From contig NZ_CP158687.1 in assembly GCF_040580765.1 (NCBI RefSeq), positions 2,294,001-2,358,000 of the forward strand: a DNA stretch of 64,000 nucleotides, given 5' to 3'. The notes under the pieces are model-generated. The model was not told the origin of the DNA. It made no database searches and saw only the letters and a list, made by a program, of their open reading frames with translations. The stretch's first letter is position 1. Each line of letters opens with the position of its first letter. Shown here in pieces: positions 27,290 to 36,852 of this stretch. Origin of the DNA: Lentibacter algarum. GTDB taxonomy: Bacteria; Pseudomonadota; Alphaproteobacteria; Rhodobacterales; Rhodobacteraceae. Both the position numbers and the translations under genes were made by a program.

Positions 27290-28099
27290 ATGTCTAAACT
27301 CACCTATGCCGTAACCGGAGTGGCAAGTGGTATCGGTGCTGAACTGGCCCGTGTTCTGAAAACCCAAGGCCACCGGGTCATCGGGTTTGATCTGCATGAG
27401 ACCCACGTCAACGTTGACAGGTTCATCCCTCTTGATCTGGACGACATGGAGAGCATCGCGGCTGCCACTCGCCAGTTAGATGAACCGTTGAATGGGCTGT
27501 GCAACAATGCGGGTCTGCCGCCGCGCGACGGGCTTGAGGTCACCATCTTGCAGGTGAACTTCCTTGGCACCCGTGCCTTTACCCAACGCCTAAGGGACCA
27601 TTTGTTGCCCGCTGCGTCGATCCTAAATATGGCCAGCCGCGCAGGGCACGGCTGGCGCGATGGGATTGATCAGGTCAAGCGACTGGCACAGCTCACACGG
27701 CGCGACCAACTCGAAGATTTTGTTCGCACAGAAGCGATCACTGCGACCCAGTGCTATAACCTGTCGAAGGAGGCGATCATCCTTTGGACAATTGCCGAAA
27801 CCGAGACGATGGTCGCGCGTGATATCCGGGTGAATTCGCTGAGCCCGGGTGGCGTATTGACAGGCATCATTGGTGATTTTCAACGCGCCTTCGGTGACAA
27901 GATGGCCAAGAACGTCGCCCGTGCAGGGCGCACGGGAACCGCCGAGGAAATCGCCGAGATCGCAGCTTTTGTCTTGTCGCCTGCCAGCAATTGGCTGAAA
28001 GGCGAGGATATCGCAATTGATGGCGGTATGGGCGCGTTTAACCAATCTGACCTACTTGATCTGAAAAGCTTATGTTTACCCAAGGAGGTTTCAACATGA
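27290..28099 (+). CDS. Short-chain dehydrogenase of the coniferyl-alcohol dehydrogenase / 3-alpha-HSD type
   Basis: 269 residues from ATG 27290, preceded by a GAGAGAGGA sequence. It has the Rossmann motif GVASGIGAELA, LCNNAG, an unusual long insertion (GWRDGIDQVKRLAQ), catalytic YNLSKEA (YxxxK) and RVNSLSPGGVLT. This branch of SDRs oxidises aromatic or sterol alcohols. Together with the aldehyde dehydrogenase it could take a benzylic or allylic alcohol to an acid. Its stop overlaps the P450 start (ATGA), so the two proteins are co-translated. Confidence 0.9.
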   Translation: MSKLTYAVTGVASGIGAELARVLKTQGHRVIGFDLHETHVNVDRFIPLDLDDMESIAAATRQLDEPLNGLCNNAGLPPRDGLEVTILQVNFLGTRAFTQRLRDHLLPAASILNMASRAGHGWRDGIDQVKRLAQLTRRDQLEDFVRTEAITATQCYNLSKEAIILWTIAETETMVARDIRVNSLSPGGVLTGIIGDFQRAFGDKMAKNVARAGRTGTAEEIAEIAAFVLSPASNWLKGEDIAIDGGMGAFNQSDLLDLKSLCLPKEVST

Positions 28100-30282
28100 A
28101 TGCGCGCGCGCCAATCCCGTCCGGCATTCCGGTTTCCAGCGTTGATTTCTATTCCGATGAAGCGATCCGAAATCCTTACCCCATGTACGAAGACCTCAGG
28201 GCGCTTGGCCCGGTGGTTTATCTTGAAAAGCACGATCTCTACGCGCTGCCAAACTATCGTGAAGTCAGCGAAGTCCTGCGCCAGCCGCTACTCTACTCCA
28301 GCGCCCGGGGCGTGTCGCCCCTGCAGAAAGTCAACGACATCCTTGTCGGCTCGACCTTGAATTCAGACCCACCGGCGCATGACCGCACCCGGTCCATCAC
28401 AGCCGAGCCGCTGTATCCCGGGGCGTTGAAGGCGGTTGAGGCACAGATTCAGGACGCGGCCGAAGGCCTTGTTGATACGCTGTGCCAGCGCGGCGAATTT
28501 GATGCCGTAACCGATTTCGCCCGGTTTCTGCCGGTCACAATTGTCGCCGAACTGGTCGGCCTGCCGCCCGCCGTCGATAGCAAGCAGATGCTCAAATGGG
28601 CCAGTGCGACGTTCAATCTGTTTGGAACAGAGAACGACCGCACAAAAGCGGCCTTTGACGACCTCAAGGACCTGCGCGATTTCCTGGTCGAGTATGGGCG
28701 CCCTGAAAAGCTTAAAGACGGGGGATGGGCCAAACGCATTTTCGAAGTCGGTCCGGAACGTGGCATCTCGTTTGACACCTGCGCCCAGTTGATGCGGGAC
28801 TATATCAACCCATCCCTTGATACGACAATTTCTGTGTCGGGCCAGTTGATCGAACTGTTCGCAAATAACCCGGATCAATGGAAGAAAATCCGTGAAAACC
28901 CGGAGCTGATTCCGAATGCTATCGAAGAAGCGGTCCGCGTTGGTGCCCCTGTGCGAGGCTGGACGCGCTATGTCTCGCAAGACACCAAACTTGCGGGTCA
29001 GCCGCTGCCCGAAGGTAGCCGCGTTCTGGTGATGTTTGCCTCGGCCAACCGCGATCCTGCGAAATACGAGGACCCGGCGCGTTTTGATGTGGCCCGCGAT
29101 GTTCACGACCACATGGGCTTTGGACAGGGCGTTCATATGTGCATGGGGATGCATTTGGCCCGCTTGGAAATGCAAATCCTGGTCCGCGCCCTGCGCAGGC
29201 GGGTTGAGCGGTTTGAACTGCTTGATGAACCAACGGTTGCTTTGAACAATTCGGTCAGAGGCTACGCCACGCTGCCGGTTCGCGTCCATTTGGCCGATGA
29301 TGTGCTGACAGAAGCCACGCGTGCAGAGATCGAAGACCCTTGGCTCAACGTAAAAGTCGCCAGCAGAGAGAACGTTGCGACCGATATCATAGGGCTTTCG
29401 CTTGAAAGTGCTAACGGCACGCCGCTTCCGGCCTATGAGGCGGGCGCGCATGTCGACGTCTACATCAGGTCAGGTATGATCCGTCAGTATTCGTTGACCG
29501 GCGATCCTGCGGATGTGTCGAAATATCGCCTTGGCATCCTGCTTGATCCGAAGTCGCGTGGGGGGTCTGCGGCAATCCACACCCAGTTCAAACAAGGTCA
29601 GGACATTCGCGTTGGTAAGCCGCGCAATAACTTCCCCATGCAAACCGGTGTGGCGCACAGCGTGCTTTTTGCGGGCGGCATCGGCATCACGCCCATGCTC
29701 AACATGGCCTATGCGCTTGAAGCTCAAGGCGCGTCCTGGGAACTGCACTATTGCGGGCGCACCGCCGACAGGCTGGCCTTCAAGGACGAGTTGAAACGCT
29801 TTGGCGACAAGGTCCAGTTGCATATTGATAGCGGCCCCAAGGCGCAGATGCTGGATGTGAACGCGGTGTTGGAAAACCCCGCCGCGGATCGGCACTTATA
29901 CGTCTGCGGGCCCAACGGTTTCATGGATTTCATCGTGCAGGCGGCCGAAAAAAACGCCTGGAACAGCGCCTGCGTGCATCTTGAACGGTTCGGTGCCGAG
30001 GTGAACACCGATGGCGCGCCGTTCACTGTGGTAGCGCAAAAATCCGGCAAAATCTTTGAAGTTCAGCCGGGCGAAACGATCGCGCAAAAACTGGAAGAAA
30101 ACGGCATCTCCGTTCAGGTCTCTTGCCAATCCGGAGTTTGCGGCACCTGCCTGACGCGTGTCGTTGAGGGAATGCCAGACCACCGGGATCTGGTGCAGAC
30201 CGATCTGGAGAAAGCTTCGAACGCGCGGATCACCGTCTGCTGTTCGCGCTCGAAAACAAAGAAACTAGTGCTCGATCTGTGA
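28096..30282 (+). CDS. Self-sufficient cytochrome P450 fused to phthalate-type reductase (class VII, CYP116B-like)
   Basis: 728 residues from ATG 28096, with AAGGAGG at 28082-28088. Residues 1-400 are a P450: I-helix acid-threonine pair in NPSLDTTIS (D242), ExxR as E278-R281, and haem-binding FGQGVHMCMGMHLARLE with Cys349. Residues 420-630 are an FMN/NADH reductase (RQYSLTGDP, GGIGITPML, YVCGPNGFM). The C-terminus is a plant-type [2Fe-2S] ferredoxin with Cys677, 682, 685 and 715. The enzyme needs only NAD(P)H and oxygen. O-demethylation or hydroxylation of an aromatic substrate is the likely job. Confidence 0.93.
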   Translation: MNARAPIPSGIPVSSVDFYSDEAIRNPYPMYEDLRALGPVVYLEKHDLYALPNYREVSEVLRQPLLYSSARGVSPLQKVNDILVGSTLNSDPPAHDRTRSITAEPLYPGALKAVEAQIQDAAEGLVDTLCQRGEFDAVTDFARFLPVTIVAELVGLPPAVDSKQMLKWASATFNLFGTENDRTKAAFDDLKDLRDFLVEYGRPEKLKDGGWAKRIFEVGPERGISFDTCAQLMRDYINPSLDTTISVSGQLIELFANNPDQWKKIRENPELIPNAIEEAVRVGAPVRGWTRYVSQDTKLAGQPLPEGSRVLVMFASANRDPAKYEDPARFDVARDVHDHMGFGQGVHMCMGMHLARLEMQILVRALRRRVERFELLDEPTVALNNSVRGYATLPVRVHLADDVLTEATRAEIEDPWLNVKVASRENVATDIIGLSLESANGTPLPAYEAGAHVDVYIRSGMIRQYSLTGDPADVSKYRLGILLDPKSRGGSAAIHTQFKQGQDIRVGKPRNNFPMQTGVAHSVLFAGGIGITPMLNMAYALEAQGASWELHYCGRTADRLAFKDELKRFGDKVQLHIDSGPKAQMLDVNAVLENPAADRHLYVCGPNGFMDFIVQAAEKNAWNSACVHLERFGAEVNTDGAPFTVVAQKSGKIFEVQPGETIAQKLEENGISVQVSCQSGVCGTCLTRVVEGMPDHRDLVQTDLEKASNARITVCCSRSKTKKLVLDL

Positions 30283-31940
30283 TTAAAGCCAAGAACATAC
30301 TGTTCATCATGTTCGACCAGCTACGTTGGGATTACCTGAGCTGCGCCGGGCATCCGCATTTGCACACGCCTCATATAGATGCGCTTGCAGCCGAAGGCGT
30401 GCGGTTCTCCCGTGCCTATGTCCAGTCACCGGTGTGCGGCGCTTCGCGCATGTCGTTTTATACCGGCCGCTATGTGCATTCGCATGGCGCGACCTGGAAC
30501 CGAGTGCCCCTGAAAGTTGGTGAACGGACCATGGGTGACCATCTGCGCAGCACCGGCATGGACTGTTGGCTGGTGGGCAAAACCCACATGAAAGCGGACT
30601 ACGAAGGTATGGCCCTTCTTGGTATTGACCGCGAAAGCGAGATCGGGATGCGGGTGGAGCAATGTGGCTTTGACGTCTGGGAGCGCGATGACGGGATGCG
30701 GCCCGAGGGGCCGGATGGCCTTTATGACGAAAACGGGACCGAGCGATACAATGCGTATCTGAGAGAAAAAGGCTACCGTTCTGCCAACCCCTGGCATGAC
30801 TTTGCCAATTCCGGGCGCGACGATGCAGATCCAGAAGAAATGGCCTCGGGCTGGTTTCTGAAAAACGCGCGCAAGGCGGCAGTTGTCGAGAACGACGATT
30901 CCGAAACACCCTATATGACTAGTCGCGCCATCGAGTTCATGGAGCAGTCGGGCAACAATCCGTGGTGCCTGCACCTGAGCTACATCAAACCTCATTGGCC
31001 CTATATCGCCCCGGCGCCTTACAACGACATGTATCGACCGGAACACGTGATCCCGGTGGCGCGCCATAACCGTGAAAGGGACGAGGCGCATCCTGTTTAC
31101 AAGGCCTTCATGGACGGGCGCATTGGTAAGGCATTTTCCCGCGACGAGGTGCGCGAGGCCGTGATCCCCGCCTACATGGGTCTGGTCAAGCAGTGTGATG
31201 ATCAGATGGGGCGGCTTTTTGCCTGGCTCAAGGAAACTGGGCGGTGGGACGACACAATGATCGTGCTGACCTCGGATCATGGCGACTATATGGGCGATCA
31301 CTGGATGGGCGAAAAAGACTTGTTTCATGAGCCTTCCGTGAAAATCCCGCTGATCATCCGCGACCCCGGCGCGCAGGCGGATGCGACACGGGGCACCGTG
31401 TGTGAGGCATTGGTCGAAGGCATCGATCTTGCCCCGACGTTCCTTGAGGTTTCGGGTGGCGAGGCAAAGCCGCATATCCTTGAAGGGCGCTCCCTGATGC
31501 CCTGGTTGCACGGACAAACACCGGAATGGCGCGACTATGTTGTCAGCGAATACGACTATGGGACCAACCCTGCTGTGGCGAAACTGGCCGAAAATCCGTC
31601 GTCCGCAAGGCTTTTCATGATCGCAGACGAACGATGGAAATTCGTCCATGCCGAAGGGATGCGCTGCCAGCTGTTTGATATGCAAAGCGACCCTTTTGAA
31701 TATGAAGATCTGTGGAAAAGTCCCGAACATCAGAGCATCATCACGCTGATGTATGAGCGGCTTGCGGTCTGGGGGCGGCGTTTGTCGCAGCGCACCACAA
31801 GAAGTGATGCACAAATCATCGCTGAACGCGAACGCTCACGAACACGCGGCATCACTTTGGGGATCTATGATGAAAGCGAACTTCCCCTGCCGTTCACCCA
31901 GTTTTATCGCGGCAAACCACGCCCGGACCCAACCGATTGA
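30279..31940 (+). CDS. Type I sulfatase
   Basis: 553 residues beginning at GTG 30279, overlapping the P450 stop by 4 bp. N-terminal metal-site MFDQLRWDYLSCAGHPHLHTPHIDAL is followed by the formylglycine motif CGASR (Cys53) and YTGRYVHSHG. The second metal site reads LTSDHGDYMGDHWMGEKDLFHEPSVKIPLI. CxASR is an accepted variant of CxPSR. No signal peptide is seen, so it acts in the cytoplasm, after import by the TRAP system. It should cleave a sulfate ester; an aryl sulfate fits the neighbouring P450. A phosphonate monoester hydrolase activity cannot be excluded. Confidence 0.9.
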   Translation: MIKAKNILFIMFDQLRWDYLSCAGHPHLHTPHIDALAAEGVRFSRAYVQSPVCGASRMSFYTGRYVHSHGATWNRVPLKVGERTMGDHLRSTGMDCWLVGKTHMKADYEGMALLGIDRESEIGMRVEQCGFDVWERDDGMRPEGPDGLYDENGTERYNAYLREKGYRSANPWHDFANSGRDDADPEEMASGWFLKNARKAAVVENDDSETPYMTSRAIEFMEQSGNNPWCLHLSYIKPHWPYIAPAPYNDMYRPEHVIPVARHNRERDEAHPVYKAFMDGRIGKAFSRDEVREAVIPAYMGLVKQCDDQMGRLFAWLKETGRWDDTMIVLTSDHGDYMGDHWMGEKDLFHEPSVKIPLIIRDPGAQADATRGTVCEALVEGIDLAPTFLEVSGGEAKPHILEGRSLMPWLHGQTPEWRDYVVSEYDYGTNPAVAKLAENPSSARLFMIADERWKFVHAEGMRCQLFDMQSDPFEYEDLWKSPEHQSIITLMYERLAVWGRRLSQRTTRSDAQIIAERERSRTRGITLGIYDESELPLPFTQFYRGKPRPDPTD

Positions 31941-32178
31941 AATTGATGACGAGGAGGAAGTTGTCGGCACGATCAGGTATATGAAAAAACAATCGCGATC
32001 AAAAAATGGGCGAAACAAATTATCACAATCATGCGATAGGATGCCCCAGATAAACCAGGGCTGCGGTAGAATTTTACAACCATCTGGTTCGGGCCGCCAA
32101 TGCGCGGCAAAGACGGTTGAATTGATCTTGCGGCGAAAAAAACAAAGTATCGAACAAAACGAAAGGGAGGTTTCGTTC

Positions 32179-33222
32179 ATGAACTTCAAAGTCACAGCAG
32201 GCGCACTGGCGCTGGCGCTTTCAACAGCCATTTCGACGCCGGCACAGGCTGCCGAGCGGCTCATTTTCAACTGCTTCTTTCCACCCAAGCACTATGTGTG
32301 CACTGAGTTCATGCCAGAGCTGAAGAACCGGATTGAAACCGCGACGGAAGGGCGTGTCAAAGTCAACACCCCGCCGAAATCCCTGTCGGCCCCGCCTGAT
32401 CAGTATGACGGCGTTGTCGGCGGCGTTATGGACGGTGCTTTGCAATTCAACGCCTTTATCGCCAACCAGGTTCCGGGCATCCAATTCAGCCTTTTGCCCT
32501 TCGTCGGCTCGACCCATTCCGAAGTCGCCGGTCCGGCCCTTTGGGAAACCTACCAGAAGTTTTTTGCTGACAAGAACGAGTATGGTGAGGCCAAGTTGAT
32601 TTCGGTCTACGCCTCAAGCGGTAATGAACTCTATTCGCTGACAGATGAGCCTATCATGACGGCAACCGACATTGGAAGTCGCAAAATGTGGGGCCTGCCC
32701 GGCGTTGTTGCGAACACATTGAAGGGAACCGGCTCTTCCGTGGTCGCGGGGCCAGCGGTTCAGATGCTTGAGATTATCTCGAAAGGCGTTGTCGATGGCT
32801 ATGCTGGCGTCCCCTGGGGCTCAGTTCAGGCGTTCAAACTGGGTGACTACACAAAATCGGCCACTGAATTGGAGCGCAAACTGTTCCAGCCGACATTCTC
32901 ATTTGTTGTCTCGAATGCAAAGTGGGACAAAATTTCGGCAGAAGATCAGGTCGCAATCATGACCGTCATGGGTGCCGATTACGCAAAATGGGCTGGTGCG
33001 TTTCAGGACAAGGTCAATACGCAAGCACGCGCGAACATGATGGAGGCGGGTGTGGCCGTGCACCCAGGCTCTAAGGAACTGGAGAATGAACTGCGCGCGC
33101 TCGGCCAGCCGATGATCGACGCCTGGATTGCCAAAGCTGACGAGATGGGTGTCGATGGGCAAGAGATCATTGATTTCTACCTTGCGCGCATCGCCGAAGG
33201 CGAAGCTGCCCTGTCCAATTAA
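32179..33222 (+). CDS. TRAP transporter substrate-binding protein (DctP family)
   Basis: 347 residues from ATG 32179, with GGGAGG at 32165-32170. A Sec signal peptide (ALALALSTAISTPAQA) is cleaved near residue 24. The mature protein has TRAP-receptor features (VKVNTPPKSLSAPPDQYDGV, DIGSRKMWGLPGVVANTL). The upstream 238 bases carry no gene. The receptor heads the transporter lying between two sulfatase genes, so it probably binds the sulfated substrate. Its mature N-terminus (LIFNCFFPPKHYVC) holds two cysteines. Confidence 0.93.
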   Translation: MNFKVTAGALALALSTAISTPAQAAERLIFNCFFPPKHYVCTEFMPELKNRIETATEGRVKVNTPPKSLSAPPDQYDGVVGGVMDGALQFNAFIANQVPGIQFSLLPFVGSTHSEVAGPALWETYQKFFADKNEYGEAKLISVYASSGNELYSLTDEPIMTATDIGSRKMWGLPGVVANTLKGTGSSVVAGPAVQMLEIISKGVVDGYAGVPWGSVQAFKLGDYTKSATELERKLFQPTFSFVVSNAKWDKISAEDQVAIMTVMGADYAKWAGAFQDKVNTQARANMMEAGVAVHPGSKELENELRALGQPMIDAWIAKADEMGVDGQEIIDFYLARIAEGEAALSN

Positions 33223-33242
33223 CCTGAAAAAGGTAGCGCCCG

Positions 33243-33776
33243 ATGGAACGCGTCTTCCGAAGTCTTGAGTGGATCATGGCCGTGCTGGCCGGGATCGCCC
33301 TGTTCATTATGATGGTGTTGACGTTCGTCGATGTCATCGGGCGCTACGGTTTCAACAAGTCGATATTTGGCACTGCAGAGATCATCGAATACCTGATGGT
33401 CTGTGTCATCTTCGCCGGAATTGCGTTTGTCACAGCGGGTGATCAACATATCAAGGTTGAGATTTTTGAACCGTGGATCAAACGAAAGGTGCCCAACCTG
33501 CAACGTTGGTGCGTGCACCTGTTCTCGCTCTTTGTGTATGCCTTTGTAACCTGGGAATTGATCCACCATGCGCTGGACAGCTTTGGAAGCGGGAAGCGCA
33601 CGGCGGTTCTGGATGGACCCCAGTGGCTGATGCCGGGCGCCGCGGCGCTGTTTTCCGTTGTCGGTGTCGCTTTGTTCGTGTTTGCGCTTCTGCTGACCAG
33701 AGGCTGGCCCGGGCGGCTTGGGCGGCTGCAACACTTTGAGGCCGATCCCGAGAAATCCGAACACCTGGAGCTTTGA
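33243..33776 (+). CDS. TRAP transporter small permease (DctQ family)
   Basis: 177 residues with four hydrophobic helices and the DctQ motif IFAGIAFVTAGDQHIKVEIF. It follows the binding protein after 20 bases and precedes the large permease after three. It completes the membrane part of the transporter together with DctM. Confidence 0.92.
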   Translation: MERVFRSLEWIMAVLAGIALFIMMVLTFVDVIGRYGFNKSIFGTAEIIEYLMVCVIFAGIAFVTAGDQHIKVEIFEPWIKRKVPNLQRWCVHLFSLFVYAFVTWELIHHALDSFGSGKRTAVLDGPQWLMPGAAALFSVVGVALFVFALLLTRGWPGRLGRLQHFEADPEKSEHLEL

Positions 33777-33779
33777 GCC

Positions 33780-35081
33780 ATGGAACTCGCCCTCTTCGGT
33801 TTTGCCTGTCTGCTCTTCTTGAGTTTCATCGGCTTTCCGCTTTCTTTCTCGACGCTTTTCGTCGGGTTCATCGGTTTTGCCTATACCCGTGACTGGAACT
33901 GGGAAGGGGCCATGACCATGTTGGGCCAGCAGGTCATGGAAACCGGCGCCAACTATGGCCTCTCGGTCATTCCCCTGTTCATCCTGATGGGCAGTTTCAT
34001 CCACCGGTCCAACATATCCGAGGATCTGTTTCGCGCCGCCTATGCCTTTATCGGCTACCGGAAAGGCGGCCTTGCCCAGGCGACCGTTCTGGCCTGCGCG
34101 GGTTTTTCCGCCGTCTCTGGCTCCTCCCTGGCCACCGCCGCAACGATGACCAAGGTCGCCATGCCGCATATGCGCAAATATGGCTATGCGGATTCACTCA
34201 GCGCCGGGGTGGTCGCCGCGGGCGGCACTCTGGGGATCATGATCCCGCCCTCCGTGCCGCTGATCATCTACGGGCTGGTGGCCGAAGAAGATATCGGCAA
34301 GCTGTTCATCGCCGGCACGATCCCCGGCCTGCTTCTGGTCCTGCTTTTCCTTGCCGCCGTGCGCGTTTCGGTCTGGCGCAAGCCCTCGCTTGGCCAACCA
34401 GGAAAAAAGCTTGAACGGGCGGAGCGGTTTGCGGCCTATGGTCGGGTCTGGCCGGTTCTGGCGCTGTTCATACTGGTGCTGGGCGGCATCTATATCGGGG
34501 CGTTCACCCCGACGGAGGCGTCGGGCATCGGTGCTTTCGGTGCCGCGCTCTTCGCCTTCGTCAAGGGCCATGTCCGCAGCCTTCCGGTGCTGCTGGATAT
34601 TCTGATCGACAGCGTGAAAACCTCTGCCATCCTGTTTGCCGTTATCTTTGGCGCGCTGGTTTTTGCCAACTTCGTCAACCTGTCCGGCCTGCCTTATGAT
34701 CTTCTGGACATGGTGGAGGCGATGAACATGGGGCCGCTTGGCGTGGTTCTGTTCGTCTGCCTGATCTGCATTGTTCTGGGCATGATCTTCGAGGCTGTCG
34801 GGTTGCTCTTGCTGATTGTGCCGGTGTTCCTGCCGACCCTGCAATTGATGGGCGTCGACATGATCTGGTTTGGTATCGTCATGGTCGTTGTCGTGGAAAT
34901 GGGCCTGATCACGCCGCCGATCGGGATGAACGCCTTCACCGTGCGGGCGGTCATGCCGGACATCAAGCTTGGCGATATCTTCAAGGGCGTGACGGCGTTC
35001 GTGATTGCCGATGTGGTGGCCCTGGTTTTGATCATTGCCTTCCCGGTAATTGCCGTGGGCCTTGTGACGCTGTTGCGATAG
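33780..35081 (+). CDS. TRAP transporter large permease (DctM family)
   Basis: 433 residues, about 12 helices, with SVIPLFILMGSFI, GTLGIMIPPSVPLIIYG, YIGAFTPTEASGIGAFGA and LITPPIGMNAFTV. It forms the substrate channel for the receptor encoded at 32179. The DNA from here through the second sulfatase is visibly richer in G and C at third codon positions than the flanking genes, suggesting a different origin. Confidence 0.95.
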   Translation: MELALFGFACLLFLSFIGFPLSFSTLFVGFIGFAYTRDWNWEGAMTMLGQQVMETGANYGLSVIPLFILMGSFIHRSNISEDLFRAAYAFIGYRKGGLAQATVLACAGFSAVSGSSLATAATMTKVAMPHMRKYGYADSLSAGVVAAGGTLGIMIPPSVPLIIYGLVAEEDIGKLFIAGTIPGLLLVLLFLAAVRVSVWRKPSLGQPGKKLERAERFAAYGRVWPVLALFILVLGGIYIGAFTPTEASGIGAFGAALFAFVKGHVRSLPVLLDILIDSVKTSAILFAVIFGALVFANFVNLSGLPYDLLDMVEAMNMGPLGVVLFVCLICIVLGMIFEAVGLLLLIVPVFLPTLQLMGVDMIWFGIVMVVVVEMGLITPPIGMNAFTVRAVMPDIKLGDIFKGVTAFVIADVVALVLIIAFPVIAVGLVTLLR

Positions 35082-35139
35082 CCCTTTCGGCCAGTGCGCA
35101 TGCGCACCCTGGCCGGTTGTGATGTGAAAAGGAGGAATG

Positions 35140-36852
35140 ATGCCTGCCAAGAACGTTCTGTTCATCATGTGCGACCAGCTGCGGTGGGATTACCTGAGCT
35201 GTTATGGCCACAAGACCCTGCATACGCCGCATATCGATGCGCTGGCCGGGCGCGGCGTTCGCTATGACCGGGCCTATGTCCAGTCGCCCGTGTGCGGCGC
35301 ATCGCGCATGTCGACCTATACTGGGCGCTACGTGCATGCCCATGGCGCCAGCTGGAATTTCGTGCCGATCAAGGCCGGAGAGATGACGATCGGTGATCAT
35401 CTGCGCCCCCTGGGGGTCCGCTCTGTCCTGATCGGCAAGACCCACATGAAGGCCGACGCGCCGGGCATGGCGCGGCTCGGCATCGATCCCAAGAGCCGGA
35501 TCGGCGTGCGCATCGCGGAATGCGGGTTCGATCCGTTCGAGCGGGACGATGGCATTCACCCCTATTCCGGACACGAGCCCAATCCGCGCTACAACGATGT
35601 GCTGCGCGAAAAGGGGCTTGAGGCAGAAAACCCCTGGGAAGAATACGCCAATGCCGGCGAGGACGAGGACGGTGATCTGCTGTCGGGCTGGTTCCTCAAA
35701 AATGCGGATCGCCCGGCGCGGGTTCCCGATCCGTTGTCGGAAACGCCCTATATCACCGGGCGCGCGATGGATTTCATCGACGATGCCCTGGACACCGATC
35801 CCGATCAGCCCTGGGTCGCCCATGTCAGCTATATCAAGCCGCATTGGCCCTATATCGTGCCGGAACCCTATGCCAGCATGTTCGGGCCCGACAATGTGCC
35901 GCCCGCCAATCGCAGCGATGCCGAGCGCGAAAATGCGCACCCGGTATTTGCACAATTCATGAACCGCCGCGTGAGCCGGAATTTCAGCCGCGACGACGTG
36001 CGGGCCAAGGTGATCCCGGCCTATATGGGCCTGATCAAGCAGATCGACGATCAGATGGGGCGGCTGTTTCAGCATCTCGAAGACCGTGGCATCGCCGATC
36101 AGACCATGATCGTGTTCACCTCGGATCATGGCGATTACCTCGGCGATCACTGGCTGGGCGAGAAAGAGCTGTTTCACGACGAATCCCTGCGCGTGCCGCT
36201 GATCATTTACGATCCCTCGCCCGAGGCCGACCCGACCCGCGGCAAGGTGAACACGGATCTGATCGAATCCATCGACCTCGCGCCGAGCTTTCTGGAAATG
36301 TATGGCGGCGCGCCCGTTCCCCACGTCATGGATGGCCATTCCCTGATCGACACTCTGACCGGCACGCGCACGTCCGATCCACGCCGCTATGTGATTTCGG
36401 AATACGATTATTCCTTTGTTGAACCGCGCATCGCTCTGGACATGCCGGCGCGCGATTGCTGGCTGCGGATGATATTCGACGGTCGCTACAAATACATTCA
36501 CGCCGAACGCTTCCGCCCGATGCTCTACGATCTTGACGACGACCCTAACGAACTGAACGATCTTGGGGCCGATCCCGCATTGGCCGAAGTGCGGGCGCGC
36601 CTGCACGAGGCGTTGTTTGAATGGGCCAGAAAGCCGCGCCAGCGCGCCACCGTGGCGGATGGGGCAATCGAAGGCACCAACATTCAGGATCGCATTGGCG
36701 AGGCCGGTATCCTGATCGGATATTGGGATGAAGCCGAGTTGGAAGAGGCGATCCGCAATGAATGGGGCCCGCGGCTGGCCAATGCAAACCCCCTGGTCGC
36801 CCCGACCCTGAACAAGTTATTGCGCCGCGATGTATCGGAGGACAAAACATGA
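35140..36852 (+). CDS. Type I sulfatase, paralogue of the first
   Basis: 570 residues from ATG 35140, with GGAGGA at 35131-35136; an ATG at 35137 is in frame but too close to it. It shares with the first sulfatase the N-terminal metal site (CDQLRWDYLSCYGHKTLHTP), CGASR (Cys52), YTGRYVHAHG and TSDHGDYLGDHWLGEKELFHD. The two are alike along most of their length and have no signal peptide. Having both suggests two sulfate esters per substrate or two related substrates. The 4 bp stop overlap couples it to the cupin. Confidence 0.9.
   Translation: MPAKNVLFIMCDQLRWDYLSCYGHKTLHTPHIDALAGRGVRYDRAYVQSPVCGASRMSTYTGRYVHAHGASWNFVPIKAGEMTIGDHLRPLGVRSVLIGKTHMKADAPGMARLGIDPKSRIGVRIAECGFDPFERDDGIHPYSGHEPNPRYNDVLREKGLEAENPWEEYANAGEDEDGDLLSGWFLKNADRPARVPDPLSETPYITGRAMDFIDDALDTDPDQPWVAHVSYIKPHWPYIVPEPYASMFGPDNVPPANRSDAERENAHPVFAQFMNRRVSRNFSRDDVRAKVIPAYMGLIKQIDDQMGRLFQHLEDRGIADQTMIVFTSDHGDYLGDHWLGEKELFHDESLRVPLIIYDPSPEADPTRGKVNTDLIESIDLAPSFLEMYGGAPVPHVMDGHSLIDTLTGTRTSDPRRYVISEYDYSFVEPRIALDMPARDCWLRMIFDGRYKYIHAERFRPMLYDLDDDPNELNDLGADPALAEVRARLHEALFEWARKPRQRATVADGAIEGTNIQDRIGEAGILIGYWDEAELEEAIRNEWGPRLANANPLVAPTLNKLLRRDVSEDKT

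Noticed and set aside
28363..31814. Antisense frames of 362 and 462 residues under the P450 and first sulfatase
   Set aside because: No family resemblance, no ribosome-binding sites, and full-length well-conserved proteins on the plus strand.
31753..32178. Long N-terminal extension of the TRAP receptor
   Set aside because: It overlaps the sulfatase 3' end and would hide the signal peptide; ATG 32179 has GGGAGG and a normal Sec signal.
32179..36606. Long antisense open frames at 33219-34169, 34194-35168 and 35032-36606
   Set aside because: They are shadows in GC-rich TRAP and sulfatase genes whose sense-strand motifs are unambiguous; the antisense products are rich in H, R, D and Q with no family pattern.
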